Positions 51,859 through 59,579 of a stretch of 64,000 bases of DNA are shown one piece after another (position 1 is the first letter of the stretch; every line of letters begins with the position of its first letter). The DNA lies in NCBI GenBank assembly GCA_002392765.1, contig DGHT01000066.1, positions 3,646-67,645 on the forward strand, in the 5' to 3' direction. The stretch comes from Verrucomicrobia bacterium UBA3841. Its GTDB lineage: Bacteria > Verrucomicrobiota > Kiritimatiellia > RFP12 > UBA1067. Below the pieces are notes generated by a model. The model saw only the letters and a program-made list of their open reading frames with translations, was not told the origin of the DNA and did not search any database. Both the position numbers and the translations under genes were made by a program.

Positions 51859-54800
51859 TTTCCACAATTCCACAATTGCATATTCCGCCGAAGTTGCCCC
51901 ATTCGCAAAGTTCACGGACGGAATGCTGTCGAAGACGTGTCCCGCCGGATGGCTGGGCGAGGCCTGCAAACTCCAGTCTGAGGGACTTACGGGACACCCC
52001 GAGGCCCTTAGCTATCCTTACGACACCTGTCTCTGGGCGGGTGAGATTCCTCGCATGGGCAGGCACGGCCAGGACTGGTGGCGCTACGAGCAGACCGCTT
52101 ATTACGTCGACGGATTGTTGCGCCTTGGCTACGCGACAGGCGACGAATCGTTCATAAAGAAGGGCGAGGAGAATATCGACTACACGCTTGAACACGCTGC
52201 GCCGGACGGGCACCTCGGCCATCCAAGCCTCTGGGACGCAACGCGATACAAACTCAAGAATGGATACGACATGTGGCCGCTCGCCGTATTCTTTCGCGCG
52301 ATGAAGGCGAAGTTCGACGCCGCACCGGATGAGCGCATTCCCGCCGCGCTCCGGAAGAACTTCCTCAACTACGGCACGGAGCACGTGTCAAAGGTTCGCA
52401 ACATCGTCAATGTCGAGGGTCTGCTATGGACGTATGCGCATACCGGCGACAAGCGGCTGTTGGACCTCGCGGAGGCGGCGTGGAACCTTCGCGAGCCGCG
52501 GCCGCCCGAGAAGAAGAACGAGCTTGCGCCGAAAAACTGTGCGAACAACGACGCGATCCACATGCACGGCGTAAGCTACTGCGAGGAGATGAAGGTGCCA
52601 ATGATCCTCTATGCCTACACAGGTAAGAAGGAATATCTGAACCAGGCCGTCAACGTAGAGCGCAAGCTCGTGCGCGACCACATGCTGCCGGACGGTTGCC
52701 CGACTTCGGCCGAGCGCACTCTCGGCAACAGCGTCCATATCTGCCACGAGACTTGCGATGCCGTGGACTACACCTGGTCGCTCGGCTACTTCCTCGAGAC
52801 GACGGGCGACGCCGCCTATGCGGACAGAATAGAGCGCTGCGTGTTCAACGCGGGCTTCGGCGCGATTGCGGATGACTTCAGGTCGCTCCAGTATTTTTCT
52901 AACGTCAATCAGTTCATCGCCACCTCGAACTCCGACCACAATCCCCAGAACTATGGTACTACGTGGATGCAGTACCGTCCGACGCATGAGACAGAGTGCT
53001 GTGCCGGCAACGTCAACCGCATACTCCCGAACTACATTTCGCGCATGTGGCTAAAGGACAAGGACGGCGGGTCGGTCGCCGCGCTTTACGGTCCGTCAGA
53101 GGTCGATTTCGGCTGGGCGAAGATAAAGGAGGAAACGGACTATCCTTTCGACGGCAAGGTGGTTTTCCGTTTCAGCATGGCGGAGCCAAAGGAGAGCACG
53201 TTCACATATCGCGTTCCCGGCTGGTGCAAGGGCGCGTCCGTCAAGGTGAACGGCGAGGCTGTCGCCGCCGCCATGCCGGGATCGTTCGCTACGATAGGGC
53301 GCAGGTTCGCGGATGGAGACGTCATCGAGCTTGACTTGCCGATGGATGTCCGCTTCGAGGAAATTCCGAGGCGGTTTGTCGTGGACGGCAAGGATGTCGC
53401 CAAGCGCCTCGTCAAGCGTCCCGCAGCCAAGTTCGCCAACTCCAGCCAGGGGACTGTCGTGACGCGCGGTCCGCTCCTCTTCGCCTATCCGATTCCGACG
53501 GAGCGCACCGAGGATACCGAGGAGCATGGGAACATGAACGGCAAGAAGAGCGCGAACCCCGATTTCAAGTCGTGGAATTTGAAGCCCGCTGGCCCGTTCA
53601 ACTACGCGCTCGCCGCGCGCCGCGCCGAGGTCGTGGGGAACGGCGATGCCGGTGACGGCTTCTTCAGGAATCCGGCCGGCGTCAAGCTGCGCGTCTCGGT
53701 GAAGCGCATCGACTGGAAACTGGACGAAAACCGCTTTACGCCCGACCTGCCGGAGCGTCCGCTCGTTCTCTCCGATGACATCGAGACGATCGAGCTTGTG
53801 CCCTATGGCTTGACGATGCTGCGCCTCGGCGTGTTCCCCGATGTTTCGCAGGAGACCTTTGCCGCGACCGTCTGGCGCGGAGAGACGGCGCTCGTGAACT
53901 CCGAGCGCTGCGCCGACCTGTCTTCCGAAGCCTTTGCGAAGGCGGAAGCCGCCACGGCTTTGAAAGTCGAAGATCTGAAGCGCCTTAAGCGCGAACTCGC
54001 CGTGCCGTGCGAGACGAACGGCTGGGGGCAGCTCGTCGTGCGTTGCCAGGTCAACGGCGTCGAGTGCAGACTGCTGGTCGATACCGGCTGCACGCGCACC
54101 TTTTTCGACATGCCGTTCGTCGAGCGAGCATTCGGGCGTGTCGCCGTACGCAGCGTGAAAGACCCCCGTGCCGCCTTTTCCAACATTGATTCCATCCGCG
54201 AAAGCGGTTCGGCGCTCGAGCTGCATGGGGTTTCAATGTCGATTTCCGGCGTCGAGTTCGGCGGACTGGATGTGACGGTGATCGACGGCGACTGGGACAG
54301 CGACTGGGATGAAAAAGACGGGATACTTGGGCTGGATGTCCTCGGCAGTGTGCCGACGCTTGTATCCGTCGGCGACAGGAAACTTGTGTTCAATCTAAGG
54401 GAGCGAAAGGGATTCAAGTCCTACACAGCCGGCAGATACGTCCCGGGCGGGGAGTACATCTGCTCGTTTTTCGGTATCGTGAACGGAAAGCCAGTTTCGT
54501 TTCTCCTCGACACAGGGGGCAACATGACACAGCTTATGGGCGGGCAGGGGTGGCAATGGAAGCCGGGCACGAAGGTCGAGTGTAAAGTGGGCGACATAAA
54601 CGGAATCAGAAAAGTCGAGATGGCCTGCGGGATGCCGACTTCGGTCACGGCATGCGACGTTGACATAAGCCTGAAGAGTCCGCTAGTCAAGTTTGACGAT
54701 CAGAAGTTCCAGCAGAAAAACTTAATTTGCGTTGATACGCTGAAGGATTATGACATTCTTGTCTGGGACAGGTACTTTTATTCCGTCAGGCCGCGCGATG

Positions 54801-55510
54801 CGAAACTGCGGGAAGACGTTTCGCCAGTGTTCCTTGACCTGGATTTCGACACGACCGCCGCGCCGGATCTGAAGAAATGGACGAGAAGCGTCCTTGGCGG
54901 CGCGAGATACATGAGGAATGCCGTCTCGGCCGTCGCAATCTACATCACGTCCGGGTGGCCCGTCCCGCGTCGCGTTAAGGTCGCGTATGTGGATGACGAC
55001 GGCGCGCCGCCCGTGAGAATCGCCGACGGCACGCCCGCCGACGTCTACCTGAACGCGAAGTGGTTCCGCGAGAACAAGGACGGCGAGGCGGCGGGCGCGT
55101 TCTTTCGCGCTCTCGTGCAGGTGATGCAGGGGTACGGGAAGACGCCGGGTGCCACGGAGGATAACTGCCCCAAATGGCTCGCCGAGGGCATTGCGGAATA
55201 CGCCAAGTGCTACATATTCGATCGATACTCCGGCAAGCGCGACTATTCGTGCGACGATGTCGGCGCATGCCGTTACAGCGACTCGTGCCGTGCGACGGCC
55301 TCCTTCCTGGACTTCGTTGAGCGCAACCATCGCGGCACTCTGGCGAGGGCCAACGCGGCGCTGCGCGCGCATGCGTTCGACGACGGGACGTTCTGGAAGG
55401 AAGCGACGGGCAAGACTGCAGATGAGCTGGAAAAACTTTGGCGCACCAAACTCGCCGGCGGCGTCGCAACGGCCGCCCCCGCGCCGATGGAAAGAAAGGA
55501 GACGGAGTGA
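51728..55510 (+). CDS. Exported GH127 fused to retropepsin-like and BSP-like domains
   Basis: A signal region nearly identical to that of the 48566 gene is followed by a GH127 domain (about residues 60-690). It has HICHETCDAVDYTWSLGYFL (catalytic Glu region), THETECCAGNVNRILPNYI (catalytic Cys pair) and the beta-sandwich YRVPGWCKGASVKVNG; GH127 enzymes are beta-L-arabinofuranosidases. Next come two aspartyl-protease-like halves with CRLLVDTGCTRTFFD (about 775) and VSFLLDTGGNMTQL (about 920), including ILGLDVLGSVPT. The last 200 residues resemble plant basic secretory proteins (KWLAEGIAEYAKCYI, CRYSDSCRATASFLDFVE), but the zinc motif HExxH is replaced by RALVQ. The linker SSEAFAKAEAA is encoded by a palindrome. 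1260 residues; an exceptional fusion. Confidence 0.75.
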   Translation: MESLKMDMKMWKCGNMKLWKYENGCVPRLVSRSLTALGVCIFAYFHNSTIAYSAEVAPFAKFTDGMLSKTCPAGWLGEACKLQSEGLTGHPEALSYPYDTCLWAGEIPRMGRHGQDWWRYEQTAYYVDGLLRLGYATGDESFIKKGEENIDYTLEHAAPDGHLGHPSLWDATRYKLKNGYDMWPLAVFFRAMKAKFDAAPDERIPAALRKNFLNYGTEHVSKVRNIVNVEGLLWTYAHTGDKRLLDLAEAAWNLREPRPPEKKNELAPKNCANNDAIHMHGVSYCEEMKVPMILYAYTGKKEYLNQAVNVERKLVRDHMLPDGCPTSAERTLGNSVHICHETCDAVDYTWSLGYFLETTGDAAYADRIERCVFNAGFGAIADDFRSLQYFSNVNQFIATSNSDHNPQNYGTTWMQYRPTHETECCAGNVNRILPNYISRMWLKDKDGGSVAALYGPSEVDFGWAKIKEETDYPFDGKVVFRFSMAEPKESTFTYRVPGWCKGASVKVNGEAVAAAMPGSFATIGRRFADGDVIELDLPMDVRFEEIPRRFVVDGKDVAKRLVKRPAAKFANSSQGTVVTRGPLLFAYPIPTERTEDTEEHGNMNGKKSANPDFKSWNLKPAGPFNYALAARRAEVVGNGDAGDGFFRNPAGVKLRVSVKRIDWKLDENRFTPDLPERPLVLSDDIETIELVPYGLTMLRLGVFPDVSQETFAATVWRGETALVNSERCADLSSEAFAKAEAATALKVEDLKRLKRELAVPCETNGWGQLVVRCQVNGVECRLLVDTGCTRTFFDMPFVERAFGRVAVRSVKDPRAAFSNIDSIRESGSALELHGVSMSISGVEFGGLDVTVIDGDWDSDWDEKDGILGLDVLGSVPTLVSVGDRKLVFNLRERKGFKSYTAGRYVPGGEYICSFFGIVNGKPVSFLLDTGGNMTQLMGGQGWQWKPGTKVECKVGDINGIRKVEMACGMPTSVTACDVDISLKSPLVKFDDQKFQQKNLICVDTLKDYDILVWDRYFYSVRPRDAKLREDVSPVFLDLDFDTTAAPDLKKWTRSVLGGARYMRNAVSAVAIYITSGWPVPRRVKVAYVDDDGAPPVRIADGTPADVYLNAKWFRENKDGEAAGAFFRALVQVMQGYGKTPGATEDNCPKWLAEGIAEYAKCYIFDRYSGKRDYSCDDVGACRYSDSCRATASFLDFVERNHRGTLARANAALRAHAFDDGTFWKEATGKTADELEKLWRTKLAGGVATAAPAPMERKETE
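53922..53948. repeat. Small nested palindrome inside the coding sequence
   Basis: CTTCC-GAA-GCCTT-TGCG-AAGGC-GGAAG forms a nested hairpin. It has the same design as the core of the element at 46824-46852. It lies between the GH127 and protease-like domains and is translated in frame. Confidence 0.6.
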
Positions 55511-56964
55511 TGGAGCTGGCGAGGCGGGAGTTTTTGAAGGAGTCGATGGCGACGCTCGGGTTTCTGGCACTGCCGGGCACGCCTCTATTTGCCGCGCCTG
55601 CGGACTGGAAGCCGGCGAAGAAACCGAATCTCGTTTTCGGCATCCTGAGCGACACGCATTTGCAGTCGGGTTGGGACGGCGTGACTCCGCACGACGGTTT
55701 TCCGCTCACCTACGTCACTAACGCGATGAAGCTCTTCCGCGAGCGCAACATCGACGCGTTCATGCACCTCGGAGACGCGGCGCATCGCGGCAAGAACGTC
55801 GAGATCCAGTACCACCGCGACATTTTCGAGAAGTTCTTTCCGCATGGCAAGGCGAAGGACGGCCACAAGGTGGAGAAGTTGCTGGTCGTCGGCAACCACG
55901 AACTGTACGGAAACGTGGCGGCCGGAGCCGGAGCGTGGGCGCCGCACATCTGGAAGGACCCGGTGGAACGTGCGAAGCATGTCTTGTGCGGTGACCTGCC
56001 GAAGCACTGGGAGCAGGTCTGGGGCGAGAAGTACGAGGAGGTCTGGCACAAGGAGGTGAAGGGATGCCACTTCTTCGGCCGCCATTGGGAAACGGACGAG
56101 ATGAAGCTCGCGGAGTTCGTGAACGCCAAGGCCGGGGAATGTTCGTTGAAGGGGACCAAGCCGTTCTTCATACTCTCGCACGAACGGAACCATTTTGCGT
56201 TTTTCAATGCATTGAGAGAGTATTCGAACGCAGTCGCGTTCTGCGGGCACTGGCACATGAGCAACGCGGACTGGAAGACCATCTTCCTCGGCGACTTCGG
56301 CTTCAGTTTCTTCCCGACAATCCAGGTCGGAGCATGCCGCATGGACGGCGCAAACTATCTGGACAGCAAAGAGCGCCTTGCAAAGGGTGATCTCACTATT
56401 AAGCAAATCGACCATCCGGCGGCGTGGAGCGAAGTTGAGAATCCGTCCCGCCAGGCGATGATCGTGAACGTCTATGACGACATGGTGGTATTCGAGCGGC
56501 ATGAGGTGGGCAAGGGAGGCAAGCTTGGCCCTGACTGGGTGCTGCCGCTGGGATGGGAAACGGGGAACGGGGAATGGGGAACGGGGAAGCATCCGTTTTC
56601 GCGGGACGAATTGAAGAAGGTTGTCGGCGAGCCGCAGTTCGGCAACAAGGCGAAACTGGTCGTCGATAAAGGGACAAATGGGGCGATCAAAATCAAGATC
56701 CCCATGGCTGACGGGAATCCCGAATCGCGCGTCTACGCATACGAAATAGTCGTGGTAGGAGACGATCCGAAAGCGAAGCTCTTCAAGAACGCATTTTTCG
56801 AGGGCGCGAACGCAGGCATCGGTCACGAGCCGAACCGCGGCATCACGGAAGTCGAAATACCCGCCGCCGAACTCCCCGCAGGGAAGAAGCTGACCATCGC
56901 CGTCAGGCCTGTCAGCAGCCTTGGCACAAAGGGCAAGACGATCGGAACAACAGTGAGAGTGTAA
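55510..56964 (+). CDS. Tat-exported metallophosphoesterase
   Basis: A twin-arginine leader (LARREFLKESMATLGFLALPG) precedes calcineurin-like motifs: FGILSDTHLQ, MHLGDAAHRG, LVVGNHELYG, LSHERNHFAFF and FCGHWHMSN. A C-terminal beta domain of about 130 residues follows (NKAKLVVDKGTNGAIKIKIP ... KKLTIAVRPVSSLGTKG). The ATG overlaps the previous stop by one base, with AAGGAG eight bases upstream. A 35-bp heptanucleotide tract (GGGGAAC units) is translated as ETGNGEWGTGK near residue 352. The tail of this gene is the source or sister of the scars at 48387 and 51563. Substrate unknown. Confidence 0.85.
   Translation: MELARREFLKESMATLGFLALPGTPLFAAPADWKPAKKPNLVFGILSDTHLQSGWDGVTPHDGFPLTYVTNAMKLFRERNIDAFMHLGDAAHRGKNVEIQYHRDIFEKFFPHGKAKDGHKVEKLLVVGNHELYGNVAAGAGAWAPHIWKDPVERAKHVLCGDLPKHWEQVWGEKYEEVWHKEVKGCHFFGRHWETDEMKLAEFVNAKAGECSLKGTKPFFILSHERNHFAFFNALREYSNAVAFCGHWHMSNADWKTIFLGDFGFSFFPTIQVGACRMDGANYLDSKERLAKGDLTIKQIDHPAAWSEVENPSRQAMIVNVYDDMVVFERHEVGKGGKLGPDWVLPLGWETGNGEWGTGKHPFSRDELKKVVGEPQFGNKAKLVVDKGTNGAIKIKIPMADGNPESRVYAYEIVVVGDDPKAKLFKNAFFEGANAGIGHEPNRGITEVEIPAAELPAGKKLTIAVRPVSSLGTKGKTIGTTVRV
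56555..56589 (+). repeat. Heptanucleotide tract in coding sequence (GGGGAAC x5)
   Basis: Five near-perfect 7-bp units: GGGAAAC, GGGGAAC, GGGGAAT, GGGGAAC, GGGGAAG. It falls in a linker of the phosphoesterase. Confidence 0.8.
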
Positions 56965-57032
56965 AGCGTGAAGCGAGAAAGGAGCGATTGAATATGAAAT
57001 TGTGTACTTCATTCAAACAGGAGAAAAGGCAA

Positions 57033-59354
57033 ATGAAGACTAGAAACGCACTGATGGTTGTGGCGATGACAGTAGCGGCAACCGTATTCGGGCAGGAGCT
57101 CGATGAAGCGACGGTCGCGAAAGGCGCCGCGCTTTCGCGCCGCGCGGCGGCGGAGAGCATGGTGCTGCTGAAGAACGAAAACGGAACGCTGCCGCTCGCT
57201 CAAGGCGGAAAGATCGCGCTCTTCGACATTACCGGAAAGTATCGCGCCGGCGGCGGCGGTTCGTCGGACGTAAAGGCCGTCCGCGTTGTGGACATTCCCT
57301 CCGGTTTGAAAGAGGCGGGATTCGTCCTTGATCCGCAGAGCCGCGAGGCGGCCGTCATGATCATCGAGCGCGCGTCCAGGGAGGGACGCGACAACAGCGA
57401 ATCGTGGTTCGACCTTTCGGAGAAGGAGCGCGAGACGCTCGCCGGAATCAAGTCTGCCGGATTCGCGAAAATCGTCGTCGTGTGCAACAGCGGGCACGCG
57501 ATCAACCTCTCGCCGCTGGCGGAAGATCCGACGGTGGGTGCGATTCTGTGGACATGGTATCCGGGCGGCGAAGGCGGTGCGGCTGTCGGCGACATCGTTT
57601 CGGGAAAGATCAATCCCTCCGGACGCCTTGCAAGCACGCTGGCGCGCGCCGTCCGCGACTGGCCGAGCGACAGCGGCTTTGTGGACTATCGCGGTGCCGT
57701 GCCGTACGAAGACGACATTTTCGTCGGCTACCGCTATTTCGAGACAATCCCCGGCGCGAAGGAGAAGGTCGTATATCCGTTCGGGCACGGGCTGAGCTAC
57801 ACGGATTGGAAGGTTGAAGCCTTGGAATGCTGCCAACGTGAAAATGTCGCCAATGCCAATGTCGCCAATGATCGATTGGCATTGGATATTGGAACTGGCA
57901 ACACTTCCACAATGGCAGCATTTGCAACCGTCCGCGTCACGAACACCGGTAAGGTCGCCGGCAAGCGGTCGGTCCTCTGCTATACGTCGCATAAGGGCGG
58001 GAAGGCGGAGCATCCGGCGATCGAACTGCGCGCATACGCGAAGACGAAGCTCCTCGATCCTGGCGAGAGCGAAGAGCTGACGCTTTCCTTCGCAAAGCGC
58101 GACCTCGCGTATTTCGACGACGAAGGTGCGAGCGGGAATCCCGGCGCTTGGGTTCTCGACCAGGGCGAGTACACGGTTCTCGCCGGCGGCTCGGTGCGCG
58201 ATGTGGTGCCGGTCGGGAGCTTCACGGTCGCCGCGCCGGAAGTGCTGGAGACGCCCGGCTTCAAGTTGAGGACCGATACGCTGGCGCGCAGGCTGCGGGC
58301 GGACGGCTCATATACTGCCGTGCCGCTTGCCTATCCGACGCGTCCCGGGCGACTCGGGAAGGGCAAGGTCCGCAAGGAGCCCGTGGAAATGCCGTCCGTC
58401 ACGCTGTACGACGTCGCCGACGGAAAGGCGACGATGGACCAGCTCCTCGACCAGATGACGCTCAATGAGATGCTGTTCCTCTGCTACGGGCATCCGAGGG
58501 TCGATCCAAACGGCACGGGTTCGATCGGCGCACTGGCGAAGTTCGGCATTTCGGCTGCGCAGACATGTGACGGTCCCGCAGGGATACGCCGCTCCATCAA
58601 GTCGACGTATTTCCCGTGCGCGGCGCTGCTGGCGTCGTCCTTCGACCCCGCGCTGCTGCGGGAAGTCGGCGATGCCCTGGGTACCGAGGCGGCGGAGACG
58701 GACTTCGATATCCTCCTCGCGCCGGGTCTCTGCATACACCGCCATCCGTTGTGCGGGCGCAACTTCGAGTATTTCAGCGAGGATCCGCTCGTCTCTGGCG
58801 TGTCGGCGGCGGAATACGTCAAGGGCGTGCAGTCCCGCGGCGTGGGCGCGACGCTCAAGCACTTCGCCGGAAACAACCGCGAGGCGACGCGCAGATACGA
58901 GAAGGATATCGTCGGCGAGCGGGCGTTCCGCGAGATATACCTGCGCGGATTCGAGCGCGCCGTCAAAGAGGCGAAGCCGTGGGCGATAATGACGGCCTAC
59001 AGCGGGATCAACGGCTACAACTGCGGCGAACACTACGGGCTTGTCACCGGCATACTGCGCGATGAATGGGGCTTTGACGGAGTCACGATGACGGACTGGT
59101 GGACGACTGTCCCTCTCTGGCGAGAGCTTGCGGCCGGCAACGACGTGAAGATGCCCTCCGACCGCGGCGAAATCGATCGCAAAGCTGCGAAGGAAGGCTT
59201 TGGCGTCATGCTCGCCGTGCGTGCGGAAGACGGCGACAACTTGACGGTCGATGCCGTGCGCACGAGCGCGGCGCGCGTATGCCGCATGGTGATGAAGTCC
59301 CGCCGCTTCGCCCGCGAAAAGGCCGCGCGCAGAATACGCCCGGAAGTTAGATGA
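57033..59354 (+). CDS. Secreted GH3 enzyme with permuted domain order
   Basis: ATG 57033 with AGGAG upstream gives a signal peptide (MKTRNALMVVAMTVAATVFG). The order is reversed compared with ordinary GH3. The GH3 C-terminal (alpha/beta)6 sandwich comes first (AAESMVLLKNENGTLPL at about 40, VVVCNSGHAINLSPL, YPGGEGGAAVGDIVSGKINPSGRL), then a fibronectin-III-like domain (about 265-400). The TIM barrel follows (about 450-773) with TCDGPAGIRRS, GVGATLKHFAGNNRE, AIMTAYSGINGYNCGEHYGL and the nucleophile Asp of GVTMTDWW. Such permuted GH3 beta-glucosidases are known from rumen bacteria. A 97-bp palindromic element is translated in frame at about residues 265-297. Confidence 0.9.
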   Translation: MKTRNALMVVAMTVAATVFGQELDEATVAKGAALSRRAAAESMVLLKNENGTLPLAQGGKIALFDITGKYRAGGGGSSDVKAVRVVDIPSGLKEAGFVLDPQSREAAVMIIERASREGRDNSESWFDLSEKERETLAGIKSAGFAKIVVVCNSGHAINLSPLAEDPTVGAILWTWYPGGEGGAAVGDIVSGKINPSGRLASTLARAVRDWPSDSGFVDYRGAVPYEDDIFVGYRYFETIPGAKEKVVYPFGHGLSYTDWKVEALECCQRENVANANVANDRLALDIGTGNTSTMAAFATVRVTNTGKVAGKRSVLCYTSHKGGKAEHPAIELRAYAKTKLLDPGESEELTLSFAKRDLAYFDDEGASGNPGAWVLDQGEYTVLAGGSVRDVVPVGSFTVAAPEVLETPGFKLRTDTLARRLRADGSYTAVPLAYPTRPGRLGKGKVRKEPVEMPSVTLYDVADGKATMDQLLDQMTLNEMLFLCYGHPRVDPNGTGSIGALAKFGISAAQTCDGPAGIRRSIKSTYFPCAALLASSFDPALLREVGDALGTEAAETDFDILLAPGLCIHRHPLCGRNFEYFSEDPLVSGVSAAEYVKGVQSRGVGATLKHFAGNNREATRRYEKDIVGERAFREIYLRGFERAVKEAKPWAIMTAYSGINGYNCGEHYGLVTGILRDEWGFDGVTMTDWWTTVPLWRELAAGNDVKMPSDRGEIDRKAAKEGFGVMLAVRAEDGDNLTVDAVRTSAARVCRMVMKSRRFAREKAARRIRPEVR
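57826..57922. repeat. Palindromic element inside the GH3 gene
   Basis: The stretch begins AATGCTGCCA and ends TGGCAGCATT. The arms of about 35-45 bases pair with few mismatches around a centre near 57880. It is closely related to the intergenic element at 46785-46905. It is open in the GH3 frame and encodes a Asn/Ala-rich linker. Confidence 0.8.
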
Positions 59355-59496
59355 AATCCGCCGCGAATGCGGCTGGATTTACAGCCTGCGGCTGATGGAT
59401 TGGCGCGCTGAGCACGCTAGCTGACCGATCTTTGCTGTGAATTGCGCGCTGTCGCTGCGAGTCTCGCGATGCGGCAGACGGACGCAGTTGATGAAA
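59355..59496 (+). other. Intergenic region with hairpins, possible terminator
   Basis: Directly after the GH3 stop lie GCCGC-GAAT-GCGGC and CAGCC-TGC-GGCTG hairpins without a clear T-run. They may end the upstream transcript. No gene is seen. Confidence 0.4.
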
Positions 59497-59541
59497 AACC
59501 GGTTAAACCGGTTATCCGCGACGTGGATTTTAGGTTATAAT
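59497..59541 (+). promoter_or_regulatory. Promoter with 17-bp operator for the GH97 gene
   Basis: AACCGGTTAAACCGGTT (59497-59513), a perfect dyad around one base, lies 22 bp before TATAAT (59536-59541). The arrangement copies the promoter at 43856-43901. Confidence 0.65.
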
Positions 59542-59579
59542 ATTGTTGTCAAACAACTTTCAACGAAGGAATGCGTGAT

